DNA of 64,000 nucleotides from the NCBI GenBank assembly GCA_014656495.1, contig BNCN01000010.1, positions 186,001 through 250,000 of the forward strand, written 5' to 3'. Made by a program: the position numbers and the translations under genes. Numbering within the stretch: the first letter of the stretch is position 1; each line of letters opens with the position of its first letter. The notes under the pieces were generated by a model that did no database searches, had not been told where the DNA came from, and was given only the letters and a program-made list of their open reading frames with translations. This DNA is from Comamonas sp. KCTC 72670 (GTDB lineage: Bacteria; Myxococcota; Myxococcia; Myxococcales; Myxococcaceae). Positions 8,711 to 17,453 of this stretch are shown piece after piece.

Positions 8711-8896
8711 CTAGCCGTTGCCCCCACCATGGCCGACGCCACTGCCACCACCATGCCCGCCATTGCTCAGCTGGCTGGGGCTGCCCTCAAGTCCATTTCC
8801 AACTCGGTCGCCGTTCGCAAGGGCGTTGCCTCCTGCGGCACCAGCTCCCACTACGAAGACCGCGACCAACAGCACCGTGCTCAGAATCGTCTGCAT
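8711..8896 (-). CDS. small secreted Gly-rich phage protein
   Basis: 61 residues from the ATG at 8896, which has GGGAGG 6 nt upstream. Residues 1-20 form a signal peptide or membrane anchor ('MQTILSTVLLVAVFVVGAGA'); the rest is Gly/Asn/Ser-rich and ends in repeated GHGGG units. It lies between the zinc-finger protein and terS on the same strand. The hydrophobic start plus low-complexity tail could suit a lysis or surface role, but nothing in the sequence decides this. Confidence 0.6.
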   Translation of the reverse strand: MQTILSTVLLVAVFVVGAGAAGGNALANGDRVGNGLEGSPSQLSNGGHGGGSGVGHGGGNG

Positions 8897-9097
8897 GGCG
8901 AGCCTCCCTGTACGCGTTGCCTTCGGACGTCCGGACGGGCAGCGCATTCAAACTGGGACAGCGGGCCTCAGCTTTTTCTCAAAGTTTTTTGAGCGTGGGC
9001 CCCCTCCGAGCAAGCCAGGATTTGGCCGCGCGACCAAAATCCCGACCCGGGGGGCTCACAAAGTCCGGACCTACCTTTTTACATGTAGGACAAGATC

Positions 9098-9406
9098 TCA
9101 CTCCCGAGTCCCGCCGAGGCGCGCGGCGCATGCCGCGACGTCCACGCAGGACACCCGCCAGACGCGCGTGAAGGCACCGTCCTCGCACGTTTCCGTCACG
9201 TCCAGCCTTCCCCTGCCCTTCCACACCAGGAAGCCACACAGGGCGCACCGAGCCGCGTGCCTGTTGCGACGCAGCCCAGGCGCCCTGTCCTCGCACGCGA
9301 GGTGACGCGCTCCCGTCTTCAGCGTGTAGCCAATTCGCTCGCCCTCAAGGATGGGCAGGCCACACGCCGCGCACGGTCCGCCCCTCCTGGCGACGAGCAT
9401 CGGCAT
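9098..9406 (-). CDS. two-zinc-finger phage protein coupled to the sigma-like factor
   Basis: 102 residues. The ATG at 9406 overlaps the stop of the sigma-like gene as ATGA, so the two are co-translated. Two Cys clusters are visible: 'GPCAACGLPIL' with 'HLACED', and 'RCALCGFLVW' followed by 'SCVDVAACAARL'. Each can hold a structural zinc. No catalytic HNH motif is present. The tight coupling suggests it works with the sigma-like protein, for example as a partner or modulator. It could also be a nuclease-like late protein that has lost its active site. Confidence 0.68.
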   Translation of the reverse strand: MPMLVARRGGPCAACGLPILEGERIGYTLKTGARHLACEDRAPGLRRNRHAARCALCGFLVWKGRGRLDVTETCEDGAFTRVWRVSCVDVAACAARLGGTRE

Positions 9407-10215
9407 CAGACGTCTTCCTCCAGCATGCGGCGCAGCTGCTGGCGCGCGCTCACAAGCAACGCGTCGAGACGCCAGCGCGCCACGCTCCACTCGCGCGCCA
9501 GCTCCCTCACGCTTTGCCGTGGACGACCGATGCCGTGGACACGGACCACCACCTCACGCAGCTCCGGCGCCAAATCGAAGAGCGCGTAGTACATGCGTGC
9601 CACTTGCTCGTACGTCGAGAGCATCTCCTCCGCTGTCAGGTACTCCAGCGCGAGGGCCGCGTCGTAGGCCTCTGTTGCCGAGCCCGACAGCGACTCCTCG
9701 GGCGCATCGCGGCTGATGACATCCACGGGCGACTCTACCTTGCCGCTCCGGGTGCGCCCCCGCTGCGCCGCGTCCGAGGGATGGACATCGGAAGCCTGGA
9801 GACGGACATGCTCAAGCAGGACGCGGCGCGCGCGCCACGTCGCCCAGGACGCGAAGCATTGGCTCCCCTTCTTCTCGGGACGGTAGGTGCTCAGTGCCTT
9901 GAGCACTTCAATGCCCGCCACCTGGACCAGGTCATCCTCGCCCAGCGAGCCCCGGGACTTCGCGAAGCGACGCGCCAGCGTGCGCAACGCGGGCTCCATG
10001 CGCCGCAGAACCTCGCCCGACAGCCGCCGCGCACGGAAAGTCGCGCCCTCGGCTCGCAGCGCGTGAATCTCCGACACCAGGGCCTCCACCTCGGCGGACA
10101 GCGCGTCTCGACGCCGAGACGTCTCCTCCGAGGCCTGCGTGCGCTGGCCCTTCCCCTGCTCGGCCCGGCGCCTCGCGCCCTCAACACGGCAGTGCATTCG
10201 CTCCCCCTTCTGCAT
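9406..10215 (-). CDS. phage-encoded sigma-70-like factor
   Basis: 269 residues from the ATG at 10215 (AGGTG upstream); an ATG at 10197 with GGGGGAG is an alternative. After a basic coiled N-terminus, residues ~75-140 match sigma region 2: 'LARRFAKSRGSLGEDDLVQV', then 'LKALSTYRPEKKGSQCFASW' and 'WRARRVLLEHVR'. Residues ~205-265 match region 4, a helix-turn-helix: 'LAPELREVVVRVHGIG', then 'SVRELAREWSVARWRLDALL'. Region 3 is short and variable. It could redirect host RNA polymerase to prophage promoters. A copy of the 23-bp element lies about 270 bp upstream. Region assignments are by eye. Confidence 0.75.
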   Translation of the reverse strand: MQKGERMHCRVEGARRRAEQGKGQRTQASEETSRRRDALSAEVEALVSEIHALRAEGATFRARRLSGEVLRRMEPALRTLARRFAKSRGSLGEDDLVQVAGIEVLKALSTYRPEKKGSQCFASWATWRARRVLLEHVRLQASDVHPSDAAQRGRTRSGKVESPVDVISRDAPEESLSGSATEAYDAALALEYLTAEEMLSTYEQVARMYYALFDLAPELREVVVRVHGIGRPRQSVRELAREWSVARWRLDALLVSARQQLRRMLEEDV

Positions 10216-10488
10216 GGCGCACCTGCGATGAGCCACGCCGCTGAAACACAAAAAGCGGCGCCGCAGAGCAAGACGTCGGCCAATTCACATTGAGCAAAGT
10301 TTGTTTCGCAGAAAGCAGACTCTCACCACATGAGACTGAAACACCGTCCTGGGACGCCGACACGCGGCATCGCATGGACAGGGGCTTGGCCCGAGGACGA
10401 AGGGCCGCTGACGCATGCGACAGCGAGGGACGGGGAACGTGGGGCCGACAGAGAGGAGCGACGAGGTGAAGTGCCATCACCCACTTCA

Positions 10489-10511
10489 ATGGGGACGCTT
10501 TCCGCGAGTGG
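10489..10511 (-). promoter_or_regulatory. prophage 23-bp element, copy C
   Basis: On the minus strand this reads CCACTCGCGGAAAGCGTCCC then CAT, identical to copy D over the whole core. It points left, toward the sigma-like operon. An ATG lies 11 nt downstream at 10477 and opens a 98-codon frame that overlaps the start of the sigma-like gene; I do not know whether that frame is used. With copy D it forms a divergent control region. Confidence 0.68.
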
Positions 10512-10718
10512 TCCGCATTCGACGCCGACATCTCCAGCGGAAGCAGCCGTCACCTTCCTTCGTCACTGTCACTAACTCTTCTCTACTTAGGGTGTGAAGA
10601 AGATGAGGTATCATAAGACAATACAGAGACTCACTGGATGTATACGAGAAGATAGATAAGGGAGAATAGGTGACGGGGACAGCGAGGTCGGTGACGCCCC
10701 TGGATGCCGGGCGCTGGG
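10512..10718. promoter_or_regulatory. divergent control region between prophage modules
   Basis: About 200 bp between two identical 23-bp elements facing outward (copies C and D). The middle (about 10570-10670) is AT-richer than the rest and has no convincing gene. It separates the leftward sigma/late block from the rightward replication block, so it is the likely site of lysis-lysogeny or early control. No palindromic repressor site stood out by eye. Confidence 0.45.
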
Positions 10719-10741
10719 CCACTCGCGGAAAGCGTCCCCAT
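10719..10741 (+). promoter_or_regulatory. prophage 23-bp element, copy D
   Basis: Reads CCACTCGCGGAAAGCGTCCC then CAT, and ends exactly 10 nt before a GTG at 10752 that I take as the primase start. Copies E and G have the same 10-nt distance to their GTG starts, which supports these starts and shows the element has a fixed geometry. Confidence 0.7.
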
Positions 10742-10751
10742 AAGAGTGGAC

Positions 10752-13115
10752 GTGAGCCTTCGTCCAAGTCCGCCCCCTGCCGGAAGCACCGCGCCCGAGT
10801 CCGGGGCCGCCCGCCTCCAGGTGGCCTTCTTCAACAACGTCCAGGACACCAAGTCCCAGTCGCGGGAGGTGACATGGGGCGAGCTGAAGCAACTGCTCAC
10901 CACGCATGCCGTCACGCCCTGTGCCCCATGCGCCGGGCACAGGTGCCCTACGAAGCTGGCTCAGCGCGCATGGGCCCCCGTCGACATTGGCCCGCTTCGC
11001 AAGGATGCCGAAGTCCGCGCCGTGACGGTGGCCGTCTTCGACTTGGATGGGGTGTCCTCCGAGCAGATTGCCAGGGCGTCCGAAAGACTCGAAGGGTACG
11101 CGGCCATTGTCCACACGACGCATGGCCACCGGCCTGGACACAGCAGCCTGCGTGTCATCGTCCCCTTGACGCGCCCGGTGCTGCCCTCCGAGTGGCCTCG
11201 GATGCGGGAGGCCGCGGAGAGGCTGCTGGAGATGCCAGCGGACCCCAACACGCGGAACCTCTCGCGCATCTACTTCCTCCCCAACCACTCGGGAGAACAC
11301 GAGGCCTTCTCCAACTTCACCGAAGGACGCGCCCTCGACGTGGAGGCATTGCTGGACACGCCACGCCCAGTCCCCGCCTCTACGGTTCGCCACCTCCCGG
11401 CTGCCGATAGCGTGAATGGCCCGGCCGACCTCTACGAGCTCCGCGCCAAGCTGCGCCGCGTCCGGAAGCCCGAGCACCGCGTCCTCATCCGCCGTGTGCT
11501 GGCCGGGGAGGCACTCGCCGAGCCGGGCATGCAGGACAACACCCTCAACGTGCTCATGTCGTGTGCGGCCTATGTCCTGCCGGAGGAGGCGCCCGAGGAG
11601 GCCATTCTGGAGGTGCTGCGCCCCTGCTTCGCCGCGACGGCCTGGGGCGAGGGCACCGAGCACCTGTGCCAGCAGGCCCTCCTCAAGCTGCGCAGGCACC
11701 GCGAGCGCCGGAAGCAGAGTGACACCCAGCGCGTCGCGGACAACGAGGCCCTCTGGACTTCACTGGGGGGCCGACCGAAGTCCGAGACGGCGGTGTCCGG
11801 CGACGAGGACTCGGACAGCGCCTGGACCCGAGCCCTCATCTCTTACGAGACGAAGGGAGCCAGGCGCCTGAAGAACTGCGAGGCCAACCTCTACACGGTG
11901 TTGACGCGCTCCCCCGAGTGGCGGGGCACCATCCGCTTCAACGAAGTCACCAAGCACATCGAGTACTCGGGCGGGCCGTTGCCGGATGACACGCCCGTTG
12001 ACGAGCTGGACGGAGACATCGCCTTCTGGATTCAGCAAAGCGAATACGGCCACCTCGGCCTGGACCCGAGCCCTTCCCATGTCCGGGAGGTGTTGCGGCA
12101 GGTGGCCTCGAAGAGTGCCTATGACCCGCTGCGGGACTACCTGGAGGGGCTCGTCTGGGACGGCGTCCCTCGGGCGGACACCATGCTGGAGCGCTACTTC
12201 GGCGCCCAGGGCGACATCGAGCACCTGCGCACCATCAGCGGCAAATGGCTCATCAGCGCAGTGGCCCGAGCATTGGAGCCAGGCTGCAAGGTGGACACGG
12301 TGCTCATCCTCGAAGGGCCCCAGGGCATCCGGAAGTCCACCGCCTTCCGTGTCCTCGCGGGGGAGTGGTTCTGCGATGCCCCCATCAACATCCGGGACAA
12401 GGACAGCGCCGCCCTGGCGGGGCGGAACTGGCACATCGAACTGGCCGAAGTGACGACGCTGCGCGCGTCCGAAGCGGAAGACCTCAAGGCCTTCATCTCC
12501 CGCAACGAGGACACCTACCGCCCGCCCTATGGACGCGTCACGGTGAAGACGCCGCGCAGGTGCGTCTTCGTCGGGACGACCAATTCCTCTGAGTACCTGC
12601 GCGCGGACTCGAGCGGCTACCGGCGATGGTGGCCCGTGCGCTGTACTTGCATCGACATCGCCGGCCTGAAGCGGGACAGGGGCCAGCTCTGGGCCGAGGC
12701 CGTTGCTCGCTTTCAAAGGGGCGAAGAGTGGTGGCTCTCGGAGAACCACGCCCAACGCGCGGAGGTCCACGCTCAGGAGCGAAGCGAGACGGATGGCGGG
12801 CCCGACGACACCATTCTGCAATGGGTGCTGGGCTTGCCCCCAGAGAAGCGCTCCGAGGTGACAACGGAGCTAGTGGCGCGTGACGCGCTGCTCCTCACAA
12901 CGCCGGGGCAGATTCCGCGCGGCGTCCGCCTCGACATCGGCCGCTCCCTGCGACGCCTGGGATTCCAGCGTACCCAGCGGCGAATCGCGGGTGTGCAGAC
13001 GTGGCTCTACTTGCCGCCGGAGAACATCCGCACCGCGCCCCAGTCCACAGGGCCCGGTGCGGTGCGCATCAACCCCATGGCACTCGGCGCCCCTTGCAGG
13101 GCGCCCACTGCGTAG
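10752..13115 (+). CDS. phage primase / VapE-type helicase
   Basis: 787 residues from the GTG at 10752. The N-terminal ~200 residues resemble a primase-polymerase-like domain: 'VTVAVFDLDGVSSEQI', 'HTTHGHRPGHSSLRVIVPL' and 'NTRNLSRIYFLPN'. The C-terminal half is a virulence-associated-protein-E (PF05272) ATPase: 'LEGLVWDGVPRADTML', Walker A 'LILEGPQGIRKST', 'RNWHIELAEV', 'FISRNEDTYRPPYGR' and 'RRCVFVGTTNSSEYL' with 'SGYRRWWPV'. It should prime and unwind the origin, starting the rightward replication module. It follows copy D directly. Confidence 0.88.
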   Translation: MSLRPSPPPAGSTAPESGAARLQVAFFNNVQDTKSQSREVTWGELKQLLTTHAVTPCAPCAGHRCPTKLAQRAWAPVDIGPLRKDAEVRAVTVAVFDLDGVSSEQIARASERLEGYAAIVHTTHGHRPGHSSLRVIVPLTRPVLPSEWPRMREAAERLLEMPADPNTRNLSRIYFLPNHSGEHEAFSNFTEGRALDVEALLDTPRPVPASTVRHLPAADSVNGPADLYELRAKLRRVRKPEHRVLIRRVLAGEALAEPGMQDNTLNVLMSCAAYVLPEEAPEEAILEVLRPCFAATAWGEGTEHLCQQALLKLRRHRERRKQSDTQRVADNEALWTSLGGRPKSETAVSGDEDSDSAWTRALISYETKGARRLKNCEANLYTVLTRSPEWRGTIRFNEVTKHIEYSGGPLPDDTPVDELDGDIAFWIQQSEYGHLGLDPSPSHVREVLRQVASKSAYDPLRDYLEGLVWDGVPRADTMLERYFGAQGDIEHLRTISGKWLISAVARALEPGCKVDTVLILEGPQGIRKSTAFRVLAGEWFCDAPINIRDKDSAALAGRNWHIELAEVTTLRASEAEDLKAFISRNEDTYRPPYGRVTVKTPRRCVFVGTTNSSEYLRADSSGYRRWWPVRCTCIDIAGLKRDRGQLWAEAVARFQRGEEWWLSENHAQRAEVHAQERSETDGGPDDTILQWVLGLPPEKRSEVTTELVARDALLLTTPGQIPRGVRLDIGRSLRRLGFQRTQRRIAGVQTWLYLPPENIRTAPQSTGPGAVRINPMALGAPCRAPTA

Positions 13116-13127
13116 GGGGCCTCTGGG

Positions 13128-13150
13128 CCAATCGCGGAAAGTGTCCCCAT
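13128..13150 (+). promoter_or_regulatory. prophage 23-bp element, copy E
   Basis: Reads CCAATCGCGGAAAGTGTCCC then CAT, ending 10 nt before the GTG of the methyltransferase. It lies in the 45-bp gap after the primase gene, so the methyltransferase-nuclease-helicase set has its own signal even though it could be read through from upstream. Confidence 0.7.
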
Positions 13151-13160
13151 TAGAATCGGT

Positions 13161-14018
13161 GTGAGGCCTTTCTACGAAACGGAACGCGCTGCGCTCTTCG
13201 CGGGAAACTGCGTCGAGGTGATGGCGTCACTCCCTGACGAGTGCTTCGACGCCATCATCACCGACCCGCCCTACGCGGAGATTGACCGCGCCTATGGGCG
13301 GCTCTCCGAATCGGCATGGCACGAGTTGATGCGCGCTGTCGTCGCACAAGTGCGCCGCGTGCTCAAGCCCTCGGGCTCCGCCGTCTTCGTGCTGCAACCC
13401 AACAGCGAGCGCATCGGGAGGATGCGTCCCTGGCTCTTCGAGTTTCTGGCTTGGACAGCCAGGGAGTGGAATCTCGTCCAGGACGTCTGGTGGTGGAACA
13501 TCAGCACCCCGCCCACCGGCAGTTGCCAGCGGAAGAACGGGCTCATGCGCCCATCCGTCAAGGCCTGCGTCTGGTTGGGTTCGCCCCAGTGCTTCCGGAA
13601 CCAGGACGAAGTGTTGTGGACACCGTCCGAAGCCATGGCGCAGCTCAAGCGGGCGGACCGCGCGCGTCGAATCTCCCCCTCAGGCCTGTCCATTAGGGAC
13701 GCGCGCATCGCGGAGATTGTGGCCGAGAGAGGAGGCGTCACGCCCTACAACCTCCTGCCGATTGCCAACGCGAATAGCGCCACCAGTGGCGGCGCGAAGG
13801 GCCACGGCGCCGCGACGCCGGAAGCGCTCTGTGACTGGTGGGTGCGCTACATCACCCGTCGCGGCGACACCATCCTCGACCCATTCATCGGCTCGGGCAC
13901 GGTGGGCGCAGCCGCACTGAAAGCGGGGCGCTCCGTCGTCGGTATCGAGCAACACGTCCCCTACCAGGACATGGCGCGGCAGACGCTCATCGCTGCGGAA
14001 GAGCGGCATGCGGCCTGA
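13161..14018 (+). CDS. phage DNA adenine/cytosine-N4 methyltransferase (beta class)
   Basis: 285 residues. Motif IV 'ITDPPYAEI' lies at ~33-41 and the SAM-binding motif I 'LDPFIGSGTVGAAAL' near 240, with 'GRSVVGIEQ' after it. This order (IV before I) marks beta-class amino-methyltransferases. It would methylate DNA at an unknown site, protecting phage DNA or regulating it. Mx8 is reported to carry a non-essential adenine methylase (Mox); orthology is not shown here. The GTG start lies 10 nt after copy E. The stop overlaps the next gene by 11 nt. Confidence 0.88.
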   Translation: MRPFYETERAALFAGNCVEVMASLPDECFDAIITDPPYAEIDRAYGRLSESAWHELMRAVVAQVRRVLKPSGSAVFVLQPNSERIGRMRPWLFEFLAWTAREWNLVQDVWWWNISTPPTGSCQRKNGLMRPSVKACVWLGSPQCFRNQDEVLWTPSEAMAQLKRADRARRISPSGLSIRDARIAEIVAERGGVTPYNLLPIANANSATSGGAKGHGAATPEALCDWWVRYITRRGDTILDPFIGSGTVGAAALKAGRSVVGIEQHVPYQDMARQTLIAAEERHAA

Positions 14019-15450
14019 CGCGAGCATCTCCCCTCCCGAGCGCCGTCGCGCCGTGGACGGGGGCATCCTCCACTTCCTCTCGGTGTCGCAGCTGAAGCAA
14101 TTCAGCCTGTGCCCGCGCCGCTGGTACTTCGCAAAGGTGAGGCGGTTGCCCGAGCCCGAGACGAAGGCGCAATCCCTGGGCGTCGAGGGGCACGCGCAAC
14201 TGGAGCACTACCTGCGCACGGGGGAAGACGTCCTGGGCGACGTGGCGCGAGAGGGCCGATACCTGCTTCCGTCCCCCGGAGCGGACCTGCTCGTTGAGGA
14301 GTCGTTTGGGACGCCGTCACCCCTGACGGCGGACGGCATTCCATTCGCCGGATACATCGACCTCATCAACCCGCGTCGCCTCACGGAGGGCGTGCTGCGG
14401 GTGACGGACCACAAGTTCCTCTCCAACGTGGCGCGCTATGCGGCGACGCCGGCGCACCTGGCCGACGCGAGCACCGAGGCGGGCTTGCAGATGGTGGGCT
14501 ACGGCGTCTGGGCGGCCCACTCCGCCGCGCGCTTCCCCGGCGTGCGGACACTGGAGCTTGAGCACCTCTACTTCCAGACGCGCGGCGCCAAGCGCGCCGA
14601 GAGTGTCCTGGCCGTGGTGAGCGTCGAACACGTCACCCGCGAGTGGACGGACAAAGTCGTCCCCATGGTGCGCCGCATGCGTGAGGTGGCCCGCGCCACG
14701 CGCGCCGCTGACGTCCCGCCCAGCTTCGGCCCCGCCTGCGAAAAGTACGGCGGGTGCCCCTTCAAAACGCAGTGCTTGTCAGGAGAACGCACCATGTCTC
14801 TGATGAATCGTCTCGCAGTGAAGAGCCAGGTCCCCGACGTCGCCGCGCAGCTCCCGCTCGCTCCGCCTCCCGAGCCGCTGGGGACGTGCTGCCGGTGCAA
14901 CGCGGCCCTGACACCGGAGAACTCCAACAAGCTCCGCTCGGGCGACGTGCTGCACCTCTCCTGCCCAGGTGCAGAGGTCGCCGCGGTGCTGCCTCCGGAT
15001 GCGCCCGCTGCGTCGCCCACCATCGCCACGGATGCGGTGCCGAAGCGTCGAGGGCGCAAGCCCAAGGTCCAGGCCACGACCGAGCCCGCCCCCCAGCAGG
15101 AGACAGCCCCATCCCTTCCGGCCACACCGAGCGCGCAGGGCGGGCGCCTGCGCCTCTTCGTGGACTGCGTGCCGAACCTGCCCACTGCGCCGCTCTCGGA
15201 ATACGTGGCGAAGGTGGCAGCCCAGGTGAGCGAGGCTGGAGGCGTGGAGGATTTGCGCTTCGCAGGTTCCGAGAGCGCGCTGGGCTTCGGCCGATGGAAG
15301 GGCGCGTTCGCCATGGCCATCCGCAACGCGCCACCCTCCCCCGGCACATACGCTGCCCTCGGAATTGCCCACTCCGAGCTCCTGCAACTCGCCGTCGAAG
15401 CCCTGGAGCCCATGTGCGGCCCGGGTGACTTCGTGCGCGCGGCTCGCTGA
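14008..15450 (+). CDS. Cas4/RecB-like PD-(D/E)XK exonuclease with Fe-S cluster motif
   Basis: 480 residues. 'LSVSQLKQFSLCPRRWYF' (~24-41), 'AGYIDLI' (Asp ~118), 'VTDHKF' (~133-138) and a later 'LQMVGYGVW' (QxxxY type) are the RecB/Cas4 nuclease set. Cys35 with Cys244, 250 and 256 ('ACEKYGGCPFKTQC') fits the 4Fe-4S cluster of Cas4/AddB-like proteins. The last ~200 residues are extra: 'CCRCNAAL' with 'LHLSC', a Pro/Ala linker and an unknown domain. It probably processes DNA ends for phage recombination. It overlaps the methyltransferase stop and is followed 11 nt later by the helicase. Confidence 0.82.
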   Translation: MRPDASISPPERRRAVDGGILHFLSVSQLKQFSLCPRRWYFAKVRRLPEPETKAQSLGVEGHAQLEHYLRTGEDVLGDVAREGRYLLPSPGADLLVEESFGTPSPLTADGIPFAGYIDLINPRRLTEGVLRVTDHKFLSNVARYAATPAHLADASTEAGLQMVGYGVWAAHSAARFPGVRTLELEHLYFQTRGAKRAESVLAVVSVEHVTREWTDKVVPMVRRMREVARATRAADVPPSFGPACEKYGGCPFKTQCLSGERTMSLMNRLAVKSQVPDVAAQLPLAPPPEPLGTCCRCNAALTPENSNKLRSGDVLHLSCPGAEVAAVLPPDAPAASPTIATDAVPKRRGRKPKVQATTEPAPQQETAPSLPATPSAQGGRLRLFVDCVPNLPTAPLSEYVAKVAAQVSEAGGVEDLRFAGSESALGFGRWKGAFAMAIRNAPPSPGTYAALGIAHSELLQLAVEALEPMCGPGDFVRAAR

Positions 15451-15461
15451 AAGGGGCTGGG

Positions 15462-17453
15462 ATGCGGCTGCTCGATAGGCTTGGTGTCGCCCCCTCCCCG
15501 TCCGTTTCGCCCCAAGTGGAGCGCGCCCCCGTCTACGGACGCGCCCCCGTGGGCTACTCGGCGGATCTCAGCCGCATCCTCGCCCTGCCCCGGCGTGACC
15601 TCGCCACCGCGTACTCGGAGACGGATGTCGAAGCCCTGGAGGCCCAACTGCGCGCACCACCAGGGCCCTGCGGCTGCGTGGCGATGTCCCCTCCCCGCCC
15701 GTGCCCTACGCGACTGCGACGGGTGCAAGCCCAGGCGCTACTGGAGGCATCGCGCGTCGGTGGACTCCTCGGCCCCATTGGCACGGGACACGGCAAGGAG
15801 CTGACCACCTTCCTCATGCCCATAGTGATGCCGAGCTGCCGTGTGGCGGTGCTCTTCATCCCCGCCAACCTGCTGCCGCAATTCGAGGCTGAATGGGGCT
15901 ACTACGGCGCGCATTGGCGCCTGCCCAATCTGGCAGGAGGCCGCTGGTTCCGCGCGGGGCTGCCGGTGCTCCACGTCGTCACCTACAACAAACTCTCCAG
16001 CCAGGAAGCCACGGGCCTCCTGGAGCGCATCCGCCCAGACCTGGTCATCCTCAACGAGGCCCACAACCTCAAGGACCCGAGGTCCGCGCGCACAGGGCGC
16101 TTCCTCCGTTACTTCGAGAAGCACCCACGGACGCGACTCGTAGCGCTCTCGGGAACCCTCGCTTCCAAGAGCATCAAGGATTACGCGCATCTGTCGCGGC
16201 TCGCGCTCGGTGAGGGTTCGCCCCTGCCACTAGCCCACCACGTCGTGGAGGAATGGGGGACAGCCCTGGACCCAGGCAAGGTGGTGGCCGCACCTGGCGC
16301 GCTGGAGCGGCTGTGCGAGCCAGAAGAGCACGTGCGCGAGGGCTTCCAGCGCCGTCGCAACGCGACGCGCGGCGTGGTGGCCACGGAAGAGAGCGCCCTG
16401 GACAAGCCGCTCATCATCCGCCCGCGCTACCCGGGCCCCGTGCCCGCGCAGCTCCTCGCCCTCATCGAGCTGGCGCATGCGGGCGAGCGCCCGGACGGGG
16501 AGCAGTTTCAGGAACAGCTCCAGGCCGTGGCATGCGCACGGCAGTTGTCAGCCGGCTTCTACCATCGATGGCGTTACCCGCGAGGCGAGCCCCCGGAGCT
16601 GATTGAGCAGTGGTTCGCTCAGCGGAAGGCATGGAACAAGGAAGTCTGGGAGGAACTCAAGGGGAAGCGCCGCGAGCACCTGGACTCGCCGGGGCTGCTC
16701 ACCAAGGCGGCCATCCGCGCGCACATGTCACCGCCCTACGAGGGAGATAAGCCGGTCTGGCACGCAGCGACGTGGCCGGCGTGGGCAGAGATTCATGCCG
16801 CCGTGCAGCCCGAGCCCCAGGCCGTCTGGGTGTCGGACTTTCTCGTGAAGGACGCGGCGGAGTGGGCGCGCTCGCGAGTGGGAATCGTCTGGGTCGAGTT
16901 CCCGGAACTGGGGGAGCGCATCGCGAAGGTGGCAGGTGTGCCGTTCTACGGAGGGGGCAAGACCGCGTCCGAGGCCATACTACGGGAAACGGGAAAGCGC
17001 CCCGTCGTGGCGAGCATCAAGGCGCACGCCACAGGGAAGAACCTCCAGCAGTTCTTCCGAAACCTTGTGGTGACACCGCCCTCGGATGGAGCAACATGGG
17101 AGCAACTCCTCGCGCGCACGCATCGACCCGGCCAGCAGGCACCATGTGTCGAAGTGGACGTGTGCCTGCATACCCACGATTTTGTCGAGGCATTCGCGAC
17201 TGCGCAGGCGCGAGCACGGTTCATTCAGCAGACAGATGGCATGCCACAAAAATTACTTGCCGGACAGGTGCGCACACCCAGCAGCAACAGCAGCAACAAA
17301 CCAAGACAATCCAGAGACCAACCACACCTCAAGGAAGACAAGCATCAACAAACTCATCAATATCCCTCTCATACCTCTCAACATTCCTCACCCACCTCGA
17401 AACATCCGCCGGAGGAATCTCCGATGGCGCCGTTCCAATTTGGACAAGATTGA
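15462..17453 (+). CDS. SNF2-like SF2 helicase with altered C-terminus
   Basis: 663 residues. Helicase motifs are I 'GPIGTGHGKELTT', Ia region 'VAVLFIPANLLPQFEAEW', II 'LVILNEAHNLKD', III 'LVALSGTLASKS' and VI 'LARTHRPGQQ'. Motif II has Asn where DEAH-type enzymes have Asp. Homology-like sequence ends near 'MPQKLLAG' (~17260). The last ~65 residues are Ser/His/Lys/Pro-rich, AT-rich in codons, and overlap the leftward HExxH gene by 125 bp, so the native 3' end appears replaced where the cargo block was inserted. The role is presumably replication or recombination with the Cas4-like nuclease. Confidence 0.8.
   Translation: MRLLDRLGVAPSPSVSPQVERAPVYGRAPVGYSADLSRILALPRRDLATAYSETDVEALEAQLRAPPGPCGCVAMSPPRPCPTRLRRVQAQALLEASRVGGLLGPIGTGHGKELTTFLMPIVMPSCRVAVLFIPANLLPQFEAEWGYYGAHWRLPNLAGGRWFRAGLPVLHVVTYNKLSSQEATGLLERIRPDLVILNEAHNLKDPRSARTGRFLRYFEKHPRTRLVALSGTLASKSIKDYAHLSRLALGEGSPLPLAHHVVEEWGTALDPGKVVAAPGALERLCEPEEHVREGFQRRRNATRGVVATEESALDKPLIIRPRYPGPVPAQLLALIELAHAGERPDGEQFQEQLQAVACARQLSAGFYHRWRYPRGEPPELIEQWFAQRKAWNKEVWEELKGKRREHLDSPGLLTKAAIRAHMSPPYEGDKPVWHAATWPAWAEIHAAVQPEPQAVWVSDFLVKDAAEWARSRVGIVWVEFPELGERIAKVAGVPFYGGGKTASEAILRETGKRPVVASIKAHATGKNLQQFFRNLVVTPPSDGATWEQLLARTHRPGQQAPCVEVDVCLHTHDFVEAFATAQARARFIQQTDGMPQKLLAGQVRTPSSNSSNKPRQSRDQPHLKEDKHQQTHQYPSHTSQHSSPTSKHPPEESPMAPFQFGQD

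Noticed and set aside
10181-10477. 98-codon minus-strand frame starting 11 nt after element copy C
   Set aside because: Spacing fits the pattern, but the product is Arg/Pro/Ser-rich without structure and overlaps the start of the sigma-like gene. Left as a possibility only.
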